Shown: positions 1-6,141 of the stretch, piece after piece
How positions within the stretch are numbered: position 1 is the stretch's first letter
How the letters are laid out: each line of letters opens with the position of its first letter
Assembly (NCBI GenBank): GCA_902782915.1
Contig: CACZOV010000056.1
Span: forward strand, 1-9,147
DNA: 9,147 nucleotides
Source of the DNA: an uncultured Erysipelotrichaceae bacterium
GTDB lineage: Bacteria; Bacillota_I; Bacilli_A; RF39; UBA660
Direction of reading: 5' to 3'
The notes under the pieces: model-generated
The model's input: the letters and a program-made list of their open reading frames with translations, nothing else
What the model was told of the DNA's origin: nothing
Databases searched by the model: none
Translations under genes and position numbers: made by a program

Positions 1-1293
1 ACCTTTACCATTTGCCATTGCTGCAGCCCCTCTCCCAAGAGAAGCAATACCACCATTTAAAGCTCTTTTTAAAGCAATTCCACGGTTTTCTCCATTTTTA
101 CGAGCATACCTATAATTACCAACTGCTGTAGTAAATGGTGCGGCCGCCATTCCAGCTGTACCTCCAAGAGCTTTCCATCCAGCCCCTGTAAACATATCTT
201 TAATATCACTGAATCCATCTGGTACTCCAATTAATTCAGAAACAAATTTAGGCATATCTTTTGCAAATTGAAGAAGTCCTACAATGATAAATAGAATTAC
301 TAATAAGCCTCTTACCCAGTTATTATCATATTGACCTAATGTTTCATTTAATTTACTTCCCATTCCGTTATTTCCAACAAATAGCATTTGGAAAATATAA
401 ATAACAAAGTAAACAACCATTATTCTTATAAATAAATCTAAATAAACTTTAATTGATGTACTTACCCATTTATCAAAAGATTGTTTAGATTGTTTTGGAT
501 CAATATAACTAGAAATAGGAATTGGAGCAATAATTTCACATAAACTAAATTTAATTGCACGAATTGCTATTTTTACAGCAATTGTTACTAAAACATATAC
601 TAAATATGCTCCAACAACTGTTGCCCAAATAAAATTATATCGATATGCATAACCATCTGATGAAAAACTACATGCTTCTGTTGCATCTCCTGCATTTAGT
701 TGTCCAACATAATAAATGGTATTTTCTGGAGGTGGTTCTATAGTACCATATAATCTATATCCACTTGATGCAGCACATTCATCATTATTATAGTAGAAAA
801 ATGGTAAGAAAGAATACCAAGCCATTGTTCTTCCTGTACTTTGTACTAATTCATCATCATTAGAAATGTCTGCATCAACTGCTAGTATTACTTTAGGTAT
901 TACTTTAACAATTTCATCTTGAGCTCTTCTTGCTAGATCAAAAATAGATGGAACTAAAACTATTAATACTAAACTTATAACAACTCTTTTTAAGATATTT
1001 CCAATTCCATTTTCTTTATTATCAAAGTTATCTGGATTAATAAATATTTGAAAGAATGAGATCATTAATTTAAAGATCATTACAAGTCCTAAAATAATAT
1101 AAATACGGTTAGCAAAACTTCTAAGTTGTCCTGTTGTAAATAATTGAAAATGAGCTAAATCCATAATTAATTGAAAAATATTTTCAACAACCCAATAAAT
1201 TGCTATATCTATCCAAAGAAATAAACTTCTAAATACGTTTTGAGCAGTTTTTATTATTGATACTACATTAAGCATTCTAATTAATCCTATCAT
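1..1293 (-). CDS. VirB6/TrbL-like polytopic membrane protein, 3' end cut off by window edge
   Basis: The first 431 codons of a minus-strand gene start at ATG 1291-1293, behind a strong GGAGGTAACA ribosome binding site, and run off the left edge. The translation has hydrophobic stretches at about residues 23-45, 63-85, 101-120, 221-247, 286-305 and 327-343. A polar, Cys-containing loop with a PPP motif spans about 140-215, probably outside the cell. The segment around 245-290 (an APIPISSYIDP motif, then a FDKWV motif and an LDLFIR helix) and the Gly/Ala-rich basic tail after 370 resemble VirB6/TrbL-type inner-membrane channel proteins of Gram-positive conjugative or type IV secretion systems. 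This is recognition by pattern, not by alignment. VirB6-type proteins form part of the translocation channel. The partner genes (VirB4 ATPase, coupling protein, relaxase) would lie left of position 1 and cannot be seen. Another multi-pass envelope protein remains possible. Confidence 0.6.
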   Translation of the reverse strand, partial: MIGLIRMLNVVSIIKTAQNVFRSLFLWIDIAIYWVVENIFQLIMDLAHFQLFTTGQLRSFANRIYIILGLVMIFKLMISFFQIFINPDNFDNKENGIGNILKRVVISLVLIVLVPSIFDLARRAQDEIVKVIPKVILAVDADISNDDELVQSTGRTMAWYSFLPFFYYNNDECAASSGYRLYGTIEPPPENTIYYVGQLNAGDATEACSFSSDGYAYRYNFIWATVVGAYLVYVLVTIAVKIAIRAIKFSLCEIIAPIPISSYIDPKQSKQSFDKWVSTSIKVYLDLFIRIMVVYFVIYIFQMLFVGNNGMGSKLNETLGQYDNNWVRGLLVILFIIVGLLQFAKDMPKFVSELIGVPDGFSDIKDMFTGAGWKALGGTAGMAAAPFTTAVGNYRYARKNGENRGIALKRALNGGIASLGRGAAAMANGKG

Positions 1294-1309
1294 TGTTACC
1301 TCCAAACAC

Positions 1310-1321
1310 TACTATATAGTA
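1310..1321. repeat. 12-bp perfect palindrome near the start site of the VirB6-like gene
   Basis: TACTATATAGTA is a perfect inverted repeat. It lies just downstream of the proximal -10 hexamer, about where transcription would start, and 17 bp before the ATG. The position suits an operator or a short RNA hairpin. A 12-bp A/T-rich palindrome could also occur by chance in DNA of this composition. Confidence 0.35.
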
Positions 1322-1322
1322 A

Positions 1323-1351
1323 AGTATATCAAATATTTAAAATAAAGTAAA
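1323..1351 (-). promoter_or_regulatory. Proximal sigma-A-type promoter of the VirB6-like gene
   Basis: On the minus strand there is TTTACT (1346-1351), a 17-bp spacer and TATACT (1323-1328). This is close to the TTGACA-17-TATAAT consensus. The expected start lies about 20-25 bp upstream of the ATG at 1293, just ahead of the GGAGG ribosome binding site. A near-identical arrangement occurs 56 bp further upstream. Confidence 0.55.
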
Positions 1352-1378
1352 TATACCATTTGCTTTTTTTACCGTCTT

Positions 1379-1407
1379 ATTATATCTATTTTCTTTTTAA
1401 AAGTAAA
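1379..1407 (-). promoter_or_regulatory. Distal sigma-A-type promoter of the VirB6-like gene
   Basis: On the minus strand there is TTTACT (1402-1407), a 17-bp spacer and a perfect TATAAT (1379-1384). It has the same -35 hexamer and spacing as the proximal copy, exactly 56 bp away. A transcript from here would carry a leader of roughly 80 nt. Confidence 0.5.
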
Positions 1408-1507
1408 TATAAAATGTAAAACAAATCAAGTTTTGGATTATACTTCTTGCATCAACTTCATTTTATCACTCCAGTTAAGGGGAGAGTCAAATATTTTTTT
1501 TAAATAC

Positions 1508-1537
1508 AAAAAAGCAAAGAAATTTTACTCTCTTTGC
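1508..1537 (-). terminator. Intrinsic terminator of glyA
   Basis: Read on the minus strand, a 7-bp stem GCAAAGA / TCTTTGC with a 10-nt loop is followed directly by six T residues. It begins 4 nt after the glyA stop codon, the usual place for a Rho-independent terminator. Confidence 0.85.
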
Positions 1538-1541
1538 ATTT

Positions 1542-2762
1542 TTAATTAATTGGATATTTTTTAGTTAATTCAAGTACTTTTTTAGCTTCTTCCTTTAAGA
1601 TTTTTTTATCATTAGGATTTGTAAGTACTTTCGAGATAATATCAGCAATAAGTTCAAAATCACTTTCAACTAATCCTCTTGTTGTCATAGCTGGAGATCC
1701 TATTCTAATACCTGATGCTTTCATAGGACTTAATGTCTCATTTGGAATAGTATTTTTATTTACTGTAATATGAACTTTATCAAGAAGTGCCTCAGCATCA
1801 CACCCAGTAATATTAAAACTACTATAAACATCTACTAAAATTAAATGATTATCAGTTCCTCCAGATATAAGTTTTACTCCATTTTTTTGAAATCTATCAG
1901 CCATTGCTTTTATATTTTTGATAACTTGTTTTTGATATTTTTTAAAATCATCTTGTAATGCTTCATAAAAACATTCTGCTTTACCAGCAATAACATGCAT
2001 TAAAGGGCCACCTTGAATACCAGGAAATATTACTTTATTTATTTTTTTAATAATTTCACTATCATTTGTTAAAATAATTCCTCCTCTTGGACCTCTCAAA
2101 GTTTTATGAGTTGTACTAGTAACTACATCTGCATATTTACAAGGATTTTCATGAAGTCCTGCAGCAACAAGTCCTGCAATATGAGCCATATCAACCATTA
2201 AATATGCTCCAACTTTATCTGCAATTTCTTTGAATCTTTTGAAATCAATTTTTCTTGGATATGCACTAGCACCAGCAATAATCATTTTTGGTTTTTCCTT
2301 TAAAGCAATTTTTTCTATTTCATCATAATCAAGAACTTCTGTATCTTTATTTAATCCATAACTTACAATTTCATAGTCCATTCCACTAAAATTAAGTTTA
2401 TATCCATGAGTTAAATGTCCTCCATCAGATAAATTCATCCCTAAAACTTTATCTTTAGGATTTAAAAGTGCACGATATACAGCCATATTAGCACTTGATC
2501 CACTATGAGGTTGAACATTAGCATACTCTACATCAAATAACTTACAAGCATATTCAATAGCTTTTTCTTCAAATATATCAATATATTCACATCCACCATA
2601 ATATCTCTTCTTTGGATATCCTTCAGCATACTTATTAGTTAAAATACTTCCTTGTAACTCTCTTACATATTTTGAAGTATAGTTTTCTGATGCAATTAAT
2701 TCAATATTTTGATTTTGTCTTCTTTTTTCTTTTTGTAAAGCTTTTTTTAATTCATTATCCAT
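1542..2762 (-). CDS. glyA: Serine hydroxymethyltransferase
   Basis: GlyA is a cytosolic PLP enzyme. It interconverts serine plus tetrahydrofolate with glycine plus 5,10-methylene-tetrahydrofolate, the main source of one-carbon units for purine, thymidylate and formyl-Met synthesis. The 406-residue product is full length for bacterial SHMT (about 410-420). Visible landmarks are LIASEN at 22-27, [13 protein letters not shown] at 45-57, the [10 protein letters not shown] stretch at 191-200, the PLP-lysine motif [12 protein letters not shown] with Lys220, the GGTDNH loop at 301-306 and [11 protein letters not shown] at 353-363. The ATG lies 9 nt after an AAAGGAG ribosome binding site (2772-2778). 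The gene stands alone, diverging from the secretion ATPase, and ends in its own terminator. No folate or purine gene is next to it. Identification is firm. Confidence 0.97.
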   Translation of the reverse strand: MDNELKKALQKEKRRQNQNIELIASENYTSKYVRELQGSILTNKYAEGYPKKRYYGGCEYIDIFEEKAIEYACKLFDVEYANVQPHSGSSANMAVYRALLNPKDKVLGMNLSDGGHLTHGYKLNFSGMDYEIVSYGLNKDTEVLDYDEIEKIALKEKPKMIIAGASAYPRKIDFKRFKEIADKVGAYLMVDMAHIAGLVAAGLHENPCKYADVVTSTTHKTLRGPRGGIILTNDSEIIKKINKVIFPGIQGGPLMHVIAGKAECFYEALQDDFKKYQKQVIKNIKAMADRFQKNGVKLISGGTDNHLILVDVYSSFNITGCDAEALLDKVHITVNKNTIPNETLSPMKASGIRIGSPAMTTRGLVESDFELIADIISKVLTNPNDKKILKEEAKKVLELTKKYPIN

Positions 2763-2783
2763 AATTATTTACTCCTTTATCCC

Positions 2784-2789
2784 ATTATA
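2784..2789 (-). promoter_or_regulatory. glyA -10 element
   Basis: A perfect TATAAT lies on the minus strand 21 bp upstream of the glyA start codon and just before the ribosome binding site. I see no good -35 hexamer at 16-18 bp spacing (the nearest is TAGCTT), so the element is supported mainly by position. No purine or glycine riboswitch fold is possible in the short leader that would result. Confidence 0.45.
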
Positions 2790-2810
2790 ATAAATTAATT
2801 TAAAAAAAGC

Positions 2811-2840
2811 TAGACATTTGACATCAATTTAGGATATAAT
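2811..2840 (+). promoter_or_regulatory. Promoter of the GspE/PilB-type ATPase gene
   Basis: TAGACA (2811-2816), an 18-bp spacer and a perfect TATAAT (2835-2840) precede the gene. The AGGAGGA ribosome binding site follows at 2854-2860. A perfect TTGACA at 2818-2823 is also present, but it is too close (11 bp) to the TATAAT to pair with it. Expected transcript start is about 2847. Confidence 0.55.
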
Positions 2841-2864
2841 ATTTTTATAAAATAGGAGGAAATA

Positions 2865-4151
2865 ATGATAGAATATGATTTTAAAAATGAAGAAATATCC
2901 AATATATGTAATAATATGATTATTTATGCTGTTAGTCGTCGTGCAAGTGATATTCATTTTGATCCTCATGAAAATGGATTATTAGTAAGAATAAGAGTTG
3001 ATGGTGTTTTACAAGATCATACTCTGGTTCCTTTAGAATATCAAAAAAACTTAACAACAAGACTTAAACTTATTTCTAATATGAATATAACTGAATCTCG
3101 TCTTCCTCAAGATGGAGCAATCAAAGATACTATTAATGGAATTGATCTTGATATGCGTGTTTCATCTCTTACAACTAATTTAGGAGAAAAAATTGTTATT
3201 CGTATTTTAGATTATTCAAAAAGCCGTGATGGACTTGAATCTTTAGGATTTACACCTAAAAATTTAAAAAAGATTAAAAGAATGATTGAAGTTCCTAATG
3301 GAATTATTTTAATAACAGGTGCAACTGGAACAGGTAAAAGTACAACATGCTATACAATGCTTCAATATTTAAATAATGAACAAACTAATATTATAACAGT
3401 TGAAGATCCAATAGAAATGAATATTGAAGGAATAAATCAAGTTCAAGTAAATAGTGAAATTGGTCTAACATTTGGAAGAGTACTTCGTAGTATCTTAAGA
3501 CAAGATCCAAATATTATTCTAATAGGAGAAATACGTGACTCTGAAACAGCTCAAATTGCTGTTCGTGCATCTATAACAGGTCACTTAGTTTTTTCTACTG
3601 TTCATACTAATAATTCTTTATCTACTATTGAAAGACTTTTAGATATGAATGTTGAAAGATACCTTTTATCAAGTGCCTTAACTGGAATAGTATCTCAGAA
3701 ACTTGCAAGAAGACTTTGCAAAAATTGTCGCAAAGTAAGACCAACAACTGATTATGAAAAAGCTGTATTTAAAGAAAATTTAGGACTTGATATCTTAGAA
3801 ATAAATGATGTTGATGAAACTAAACATTGTGATAATTGTCGAAATGGCTATTTTGGTCGAATTGCAATTCAAGAAGTACTACTTTTAAATGATGAAATAA
3901 GAGAAGCAATTAATAACAATAATATTCCAAGAGAACAACTTAGAGAACTTGTTTATACAAGTGATGTAACTACTCTTCTTCAAGATGGACTTCAAAAAGT
4001 ATTAGATGGAATTACAACATTTGAAGAAATTTATAAAAATGTAGCAATTGATACAGTACTTGATGAAAAATATTCATTAGAGAGTACCCCTAAAGAAGAA
4101 ACAAGTCTTCTTTCATCTCTTAGTCAAGAAGATGCAACTGATATTATTTAG
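2865..4151 (+). CDS. GspE/PilB-family secretion or pilus-assembly ATPase
   Basis: This 428-residue cytoplasmic hexameric ATPase belongs to the type II secretion / type IV pilus / competence superfamily, which powers assembly of pilin-like fibres. In order it shows the N-terminal arm with ASDIHFDPHENG (27-38), Walker A GATGTGKST (152-160), the Asp box ITVEDPIE (177-184), Walker B ILIGEIRD (218-225) and the His box GHLVFSTVHTN (239-249). Two CxxC pairs (C285/C288, C322/C325) form the zinc-binding insert of PilB/GspE. There is no large N1 domain, so it is shorter than PilB (about 560) yet longer than ComGA (about 350). An acidic, Ser-rich tail of about 28 residues follows. It starts at ATG after AGGAGGA and has its own promoter and terminator. 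No GspF/PilC, prepilin or peptidase gene lies next to it, so the fibre it serves is unknown. ComGA-like competence work is one inference. Confidence 0.93.
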   Translation: MIEYDFKNEEISNICNNMIIYAVSRRASDIHFDPHENGLLVRIRVDGVLQDHTLVPLEYQKNLTTRLKLISNMNITESRLPQDGAIKDTINGIDLDMRVSSLTTNLGEKIVIRILDYSKSRDGLESLGFTPKNLKKIKRMIEVPNGIILITGATGTGKSTTCYTMLQYLNNEQTNIITVEDPIEMNIEGINQVQVNSEIGLTFGRVLRSILRQDPNIILIGEIRDSETAQIAVRASITGHLVFSTVHTNNSLSTIERLLDMNVERYLLSSALTGIVSQKLARRLCKNCRKVRPTTDYEKAVFKENLGLDILEINDVDETKHCDNCRNGYFGRIAIQEVLLLNDEIREAINNNNIPREQLRELVYTSDVTTLLQDGLQKVLDGITTFEEIYKNVAIDTVLDEKYSLESTPKEETSLLSSLSQEDATDII

Positions 4152-4162
4152 TTGCTTTTTTT
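4134..4162 (+). terminator. Intrinsic terminator embedded in the end of the ATPase gene
   Basis: A 6-bp stem GCAACT (4134-4139) / AGTTGC (4150-4155) with a 10-nt loop is followed by seven T residues. The stem contains the last codons and stop of the ATPase gene, and its 3' half plus T-tract lies inside the final codons of the opposing yunB gene. It acts in the plus direction only, since no T-tract exists for the minus strand. Confidence 0.7.
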
Positions 4163-4801
4163 GAATGATCCAAAATAGTATTCAGGAATATTTCCCTGTA
4201 TTATTTTAACAGTTAAAGGAACAATAACTGTTACTCTTATATCTTTACTACTAGTTGGTAAAATCATTTTTACCATTACACTTACTCTTATATTTACTTC
4301 TATTAAAGAATTATTAATTCCATATTCAGTTACCTTTGTTTCAATATTTGGATTAATACTACTAATAAGTTCTAATTTAACAGGTATCTTTGGACCAATA
4401 TTATTTAATAAAACCGAATTAAAAATTATACCTGACGGAATATAAAAAATACTTGGATCAAGATTATACTTATTTATAGTTTTTTCATCTAATTCAAATA
4501 TTTTTTTCATATTATCATATACATTACTTGATATATTAGAAATAATTCTATTTAAAACTAATGGATCATAATCAACCATCATCGTTCCACTACTATCTTT
4601 TTTCATAATAAATAATTCATCATCAAAATAACATTCACTAACAGCTTTATTTATTACTGTTGTAACTACACTTTCCATTCTTCCCTCAGAATAAGACAAA
4701 TAAAGTGGCATAACTTTATTATTTAATATAATAATAAATACTAGTGATATTACTAAAATAAATAAAAATACTAAAAATAATTTAAAAAATTTTGTTTTCA
4801 T
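4148..4801 (-). CDS. yunB: YunB-family sporulation protein
   Basis: The 217-residue product has one N-terminal membrane anchor (about 7-26) and an extracytoplasmic domain. It matches the YunB family: a short segment after the anchor, then IPSG (121-124), GPKIPVKLELIS (136-147), a Y/F-G-INNS patch (160-165), alternating beta strands (166-200) with MILPTSS between them, and a closing IPEYYFG motif (205-211). In Bacillus subtilis yunB is known as a sporulation gene expressed in the mother cell; its biochemical role is unresolved. Its presence suggests a spore-forming or recently spore-forming lineage. The stop overlaps the convergent ATPase stop by 4 nt. No convincing Shine-Dalgarno precedes the ATG (only ATAGAG), which is unusual for this window. 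The N-terminal boundary is supported by the membrane segment directly after MKTK. Confidence 0.88.
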   Translation of the reverse strand: MKTKFFKLFLVFLFILVISLVFIIILNNKVMPLYLSYSEGRMESVVTTVINKAVSECYFDDELFIMKKDSSGTMMVDYDPLVLNRIISNISSNVYDNMKKIFELDEKTINKYNLDPSIFYIPSGIIFNSVLLNNIGPKIPVKLELISSINPNIETKVTEYGINNSLIEVNIRVSVMVKMILPTSSKDIRVTVIVPLTVKIIQGNIPEYYFGSFKKSN

Positions 4802-4810
4802 CTCTATAAA

Positions 4811-4816
4811 ATTATA
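4811..4816 (-). promoter_or_regulatory. Possible -10 element of yunB giving a nearly leaderless mRNA
   Basis: TATAAT on the minus strand ends only 9 bp before the yunB ATG, so transcription would start 2-4 nt from the start codon. No sigma-A -35 lies at the right spacing (AACATA at 17 bp). A loose match to a sigma-E-type promoter (an ACATAAT block, about 13 bp, then ATATAATT) can be drawn, as expected for a mother-cell gene. The match is weak and the DNA is A/T-rich. Confidence 0.25.
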
Positions 4817-4824
4817 TAAATTAA

Positions 4825-4853
4825 TTTACAAATTATGTTTTTTTTGCTATACT
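4825..4853 (+). promoter_or_regulatory. Promoter of the 37-aa / 239-aa operon
   Basis: TTTACA (4825-4830), a 17-bp spacer and TATACT (4848-4853) form a near-consensus vegetative promoter. Expected start is about 4860, with GGAGG at 4871-4875 and ATG at 4882. It is back to back with the putative yunB promoter. Confidence 0.7.
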
Positions 4854-4881
4854 TATTTTATAGTAAACTTGGAGGTATATA

Positions 4882-4995
4882 ATGAATGATGATGTAATAA
4901 AAGATATAAATTTAAAAAAATTAAATATTAAAGATTTAGAACTACTTCTTGAAATATTAAATGAAGTAACAAATGAAGAAATTGAGGTGATCTGA
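4882..4995 (+). CDS. 37-residue hypothetical protein upstream of and coupled to the 239-aa gene
   Basis: A small ORF encodes 37 residues beginning MNDDVIKDINLKK and ending EEIEVI. A strong GGAGG ribosome binding site lies 6 nt upstream of the ATG, with a near-consensus promoter before that. The product is acidic and Leu/Ile-rich (an LELLLEILNEV stretch at 19-29), so it probably forms one amphipathic helix. There is no signal or membrane segment and I recognise no family. Its TGA stop shares a base with the next gene's ATG (TGATG), and its last codons double as that gene's ribosome binding site. It may be a real small protein acting with the 239-residue product, or a leader whose translation controls it. 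The promoter, SD and exact coupling argue that it is translated. Confidence 0.7.
   Translation: MNDDVIKDINLKKLNIKDLELLLEILNEVTNEEIEVI
4984..4992 (+). promoter_or_regulatory. Extended Shine-Dalgarno inside the 37-aa ORF
   Basis: GAGGTGATC matches nine consecutive bases of the canonical anti-SD complement (AGGAGGTGATC). It sits immediately before the ATG at 4995 and encodes the last three residues (E, V, I) of the 37-residue ORF. This fixes the start of the 239-residue gene. Confidence 0.8.
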
Positions 4996-5714
4996 TGAAC
5001 TCTTTAAAAGAAAAAATTATAGATGAAATAATAAGTTTATTATCTCCTCTTAGATCTATGTATCCAGATGAAATAAATATAATTACTAATGATTTAATAA
5101 ACAATAGATTTGATAGTTTAAAAGACTTTTTAAATAAATATTATAAAGATCTTTCTTATTCTAAAGAAATGATACAAATAATTACCAATCTTGTTAAAAA
5201 TAATACTATCCCAATGTCTTACTTAGAAAAAGTACATGAAAGTCCTAGTTATCTTCTTTTACCAATTAAAGAAAATAATTTAACACTTATTAGTTCAAGA
5301 GCAATTAATGTTAATACCCCTAAATTTAATAATATTAAAAAAGTTTATCAACCATTTATAGAAAAAGAAAGCGTAAACTTAAAGTCAAAAGAAGATACTG
5401 ATGAAGCTGAAACTATCGCTCGCTTAAGAAAAAAAATCTTAGAAGGACAAGTTGCTTATATGAATGATGCTAATGGTTTTATTGAAAACTTAGAAAAAAT
5501 GGATGATTTTGCTCTTTATAACGCTTTAATTGATTTAAATGATATTCGTTTTATTCAACATTCTATTTCTAATTTAAGTTCTAGTACTTTGCAAAGACTT
5601 CTTAAATATGTTGAAAAAAAATTAGAAGAAACTATCCATAATAATTTAATTGATATGTTTATTCAAGAAGCAATAAAGAAAAACCTACATTCAAAAGAAA
5701 AAAAAATATCATAA
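4995..5714 (+). CDS. Hypothetical 239-residue cytoplasmic protein
   Basis: I do not recognise this protein. It has no signal peptide or membrane span. The N-terminal part (1-70) is helical and charged, with a YPDEIN patch at 23-28. Residues 78-105 contain an HESPSYLLLP motif and look like a short strand-rich section. Residues 120-150 form a Lys/Glu-rich linker and helix. The C-terminal part (150-239) is again helical, with repeated hydrophobic-charged heptad-like spacing around 196-226, and ends in a Lys-rich tail. No catalytic signature is visible. A structural or adaptor role would be a guess. The start is fixed by the extended Shine-Dalgarno and the TGATG overlap with the 37-residue ORF, so the two are co-translated. 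A weak terminator overlaps its stop codon, and a membrane-protein gene follows 50 nt later on the same strand. Confidence 0.85.
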   Translation: MNSLKEKIIDEIISLLSPLRSMYPDEINIITNDLINNRFDSLKDFLNKYYKDLSYSKEMIQIITNLVKNNTIPMSYLEKVHESPSYLLLPIKENNLTLISSRAINVNTPKFNNIKKVYQPFIEKESVNLKSKEDTDEAETIARLRKKILEGQVAYMNDANGFIENLEKMDDFALYNALIDLNDIRFIQHSISNLSSSTLQRLLKYVEKKLEETIHNNLIDMFIQEAIKKNLHSKEKKIS

Positions 5715-5734
5715 ATGCATTAGCATTTTTTTTT
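5713..5734 (+). terminator. Weak intrinsic terminator after the 239-aa gene
   Basis: A 6-bp stem AAATGC / GCATTT with an ATTA loop is followed by a run of T residues to 5734 (nine T in all, three of them in the stem). The stem overlaps the stop codon at 5712-5714. It has only two G-C pairs, so partial read-through into the next gene is likely. That gene has no clear promoter of its own. Confidence 0.55.
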
Positions 5735-5764
5735 ATTATTATCATAAAGTTAATTAGGTGACTT

Positions 5765-6118
5765 ATGTTAATTAATTATATAAAATCATTATTTTACTTT
5801 TTAATTATATTTTTTTCTTTGTTATTTATAATTACCATTTTTTACTACTTTGATATCTTAAGTAATAATGGAATTAAATATTTTAAAATTATAACTATTA
5901 TTTTATCTTGCTTCCTATCAGGATTTAAAATAGGCAAACAAGCCAAAGATAAAGGATATTTAAAAGGACTTACTTTAGGTAGTATAATTCTTATTTTATT
6001 CTTTTTAATAAGTCTATTTACTAAAGGTTTTAGACTTCAACAACTTATTTATTACTTAATTATTTTAATTACTACAACAATTGGTTCTATGGTAGGAATT
6101 CTTAAAGAAAAAAAATAA
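5765..6118 (+). CDS. TIGR04086 / YrzE-like four-helix membrane protein
   Basis: The 117-residue integral membrane protein has four hydrophobic segments at about 9-29, 38-55, 67-86 and 92-112. The layout matches the TIGR04086 (YrzE-like) family of Bacillota: a short cytoplasmic N-terminus, the SGFKIGKQAKDKGYLKG loop (52-68) in which small residues and Gly-Lys-Gly spacing recur, a Gly-Ser opening the third helix, and a Gly-containing fourth helix ending in a KEKK tail. The function of the family is unknown. The ATG follows AGGTGA, an SD with a short spacer. It lies 50 nt after the 239-residue gene with only a weak hairpin between, so co-transcription is plausible. A strong bidirectional hairpin begins at the stop codon. 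Confidence 0.75.
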   Translation: MLINYIKSLFYFLIIFFSLLFIITIFYYFDILSNNGIKYFKIITIILSCFLSGFKIGKQAKDKGYLKGLTLGSIILILFFLISLFTKGFRLQQLIYYLIILITTTIGSMVGILKEKK

Positions 6119-6141
6119 AAGATCTATTACTAGATCTTTTT
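6117..6141. terminator. Bidirectional terminator between convergent genes
   Basis: A 10-bp perfect stem AAAAGATCTA (6117-6126) / TAGATCTTTT (6131-6140) encloses a TTAC tetraloop. On the plus strand it ends in five T residues. On the minus strand it is followed by a long T-rich run, the complement of the A-tract at 6108-6120. It serves both the TIGR04086-type gene and the 171-residue gene, whose stop codon begins in the loop. Confidence 0.8.

Larger units (their letters stand above)
1294..1541. other. 248-bp intergenic region between glyA and the VirB6-like gene
   Basis: The end near glyA holds the glyA terminator. The end near the VirB6-like gene holds two promoter-like sequences and a palindrome. 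Between about 1410 and 1500 I see no gene. That part contains a short GC-richer patch at 1469-1487 (CTCC and GGAG blocks that could pair weakly) and a seven-codon ORF on the minus strand (MKLMQEV) behind a GGAG. The latter is too short to call a gene, although a leader peptide cannot be excluded. No riboswitch class was recognised. Confidence 0.6.

Noticed and set aside
1438..1475. Seven-codon minus-strand ORF (MKLMQEV) behind a GGAG in the leader of the VirB6-like gene, possibly an attenuator peptide
   Set aside because: It is very short, has no run of a single regulatory codon, no paired terminator/antiterminator hairpins follow it, and it lies upstream of both promoter-like sequences, so it would not be on those transcripts.
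1469..1532. Long-range pairing of GAGAGT (1482-1487) with ACTCTC (1527-1532), and CTCC/GGAG pairing at 1469-1485, as a riboswitch fold
   Set aside because: These are only 4-6 bp matches without the conserved core of any riboswitch I know, and one partner is in the loop of the glyA terminator.
2818..2840. TTGACA at 2818-2823 as the -35 of the ATPase promoter
   Set aside because: It lies only 11 bp from the TATAAT at 2835-2840, too close for sigma-A. TAGACA at 2811-2816 with an 18-bp spacer fits better.
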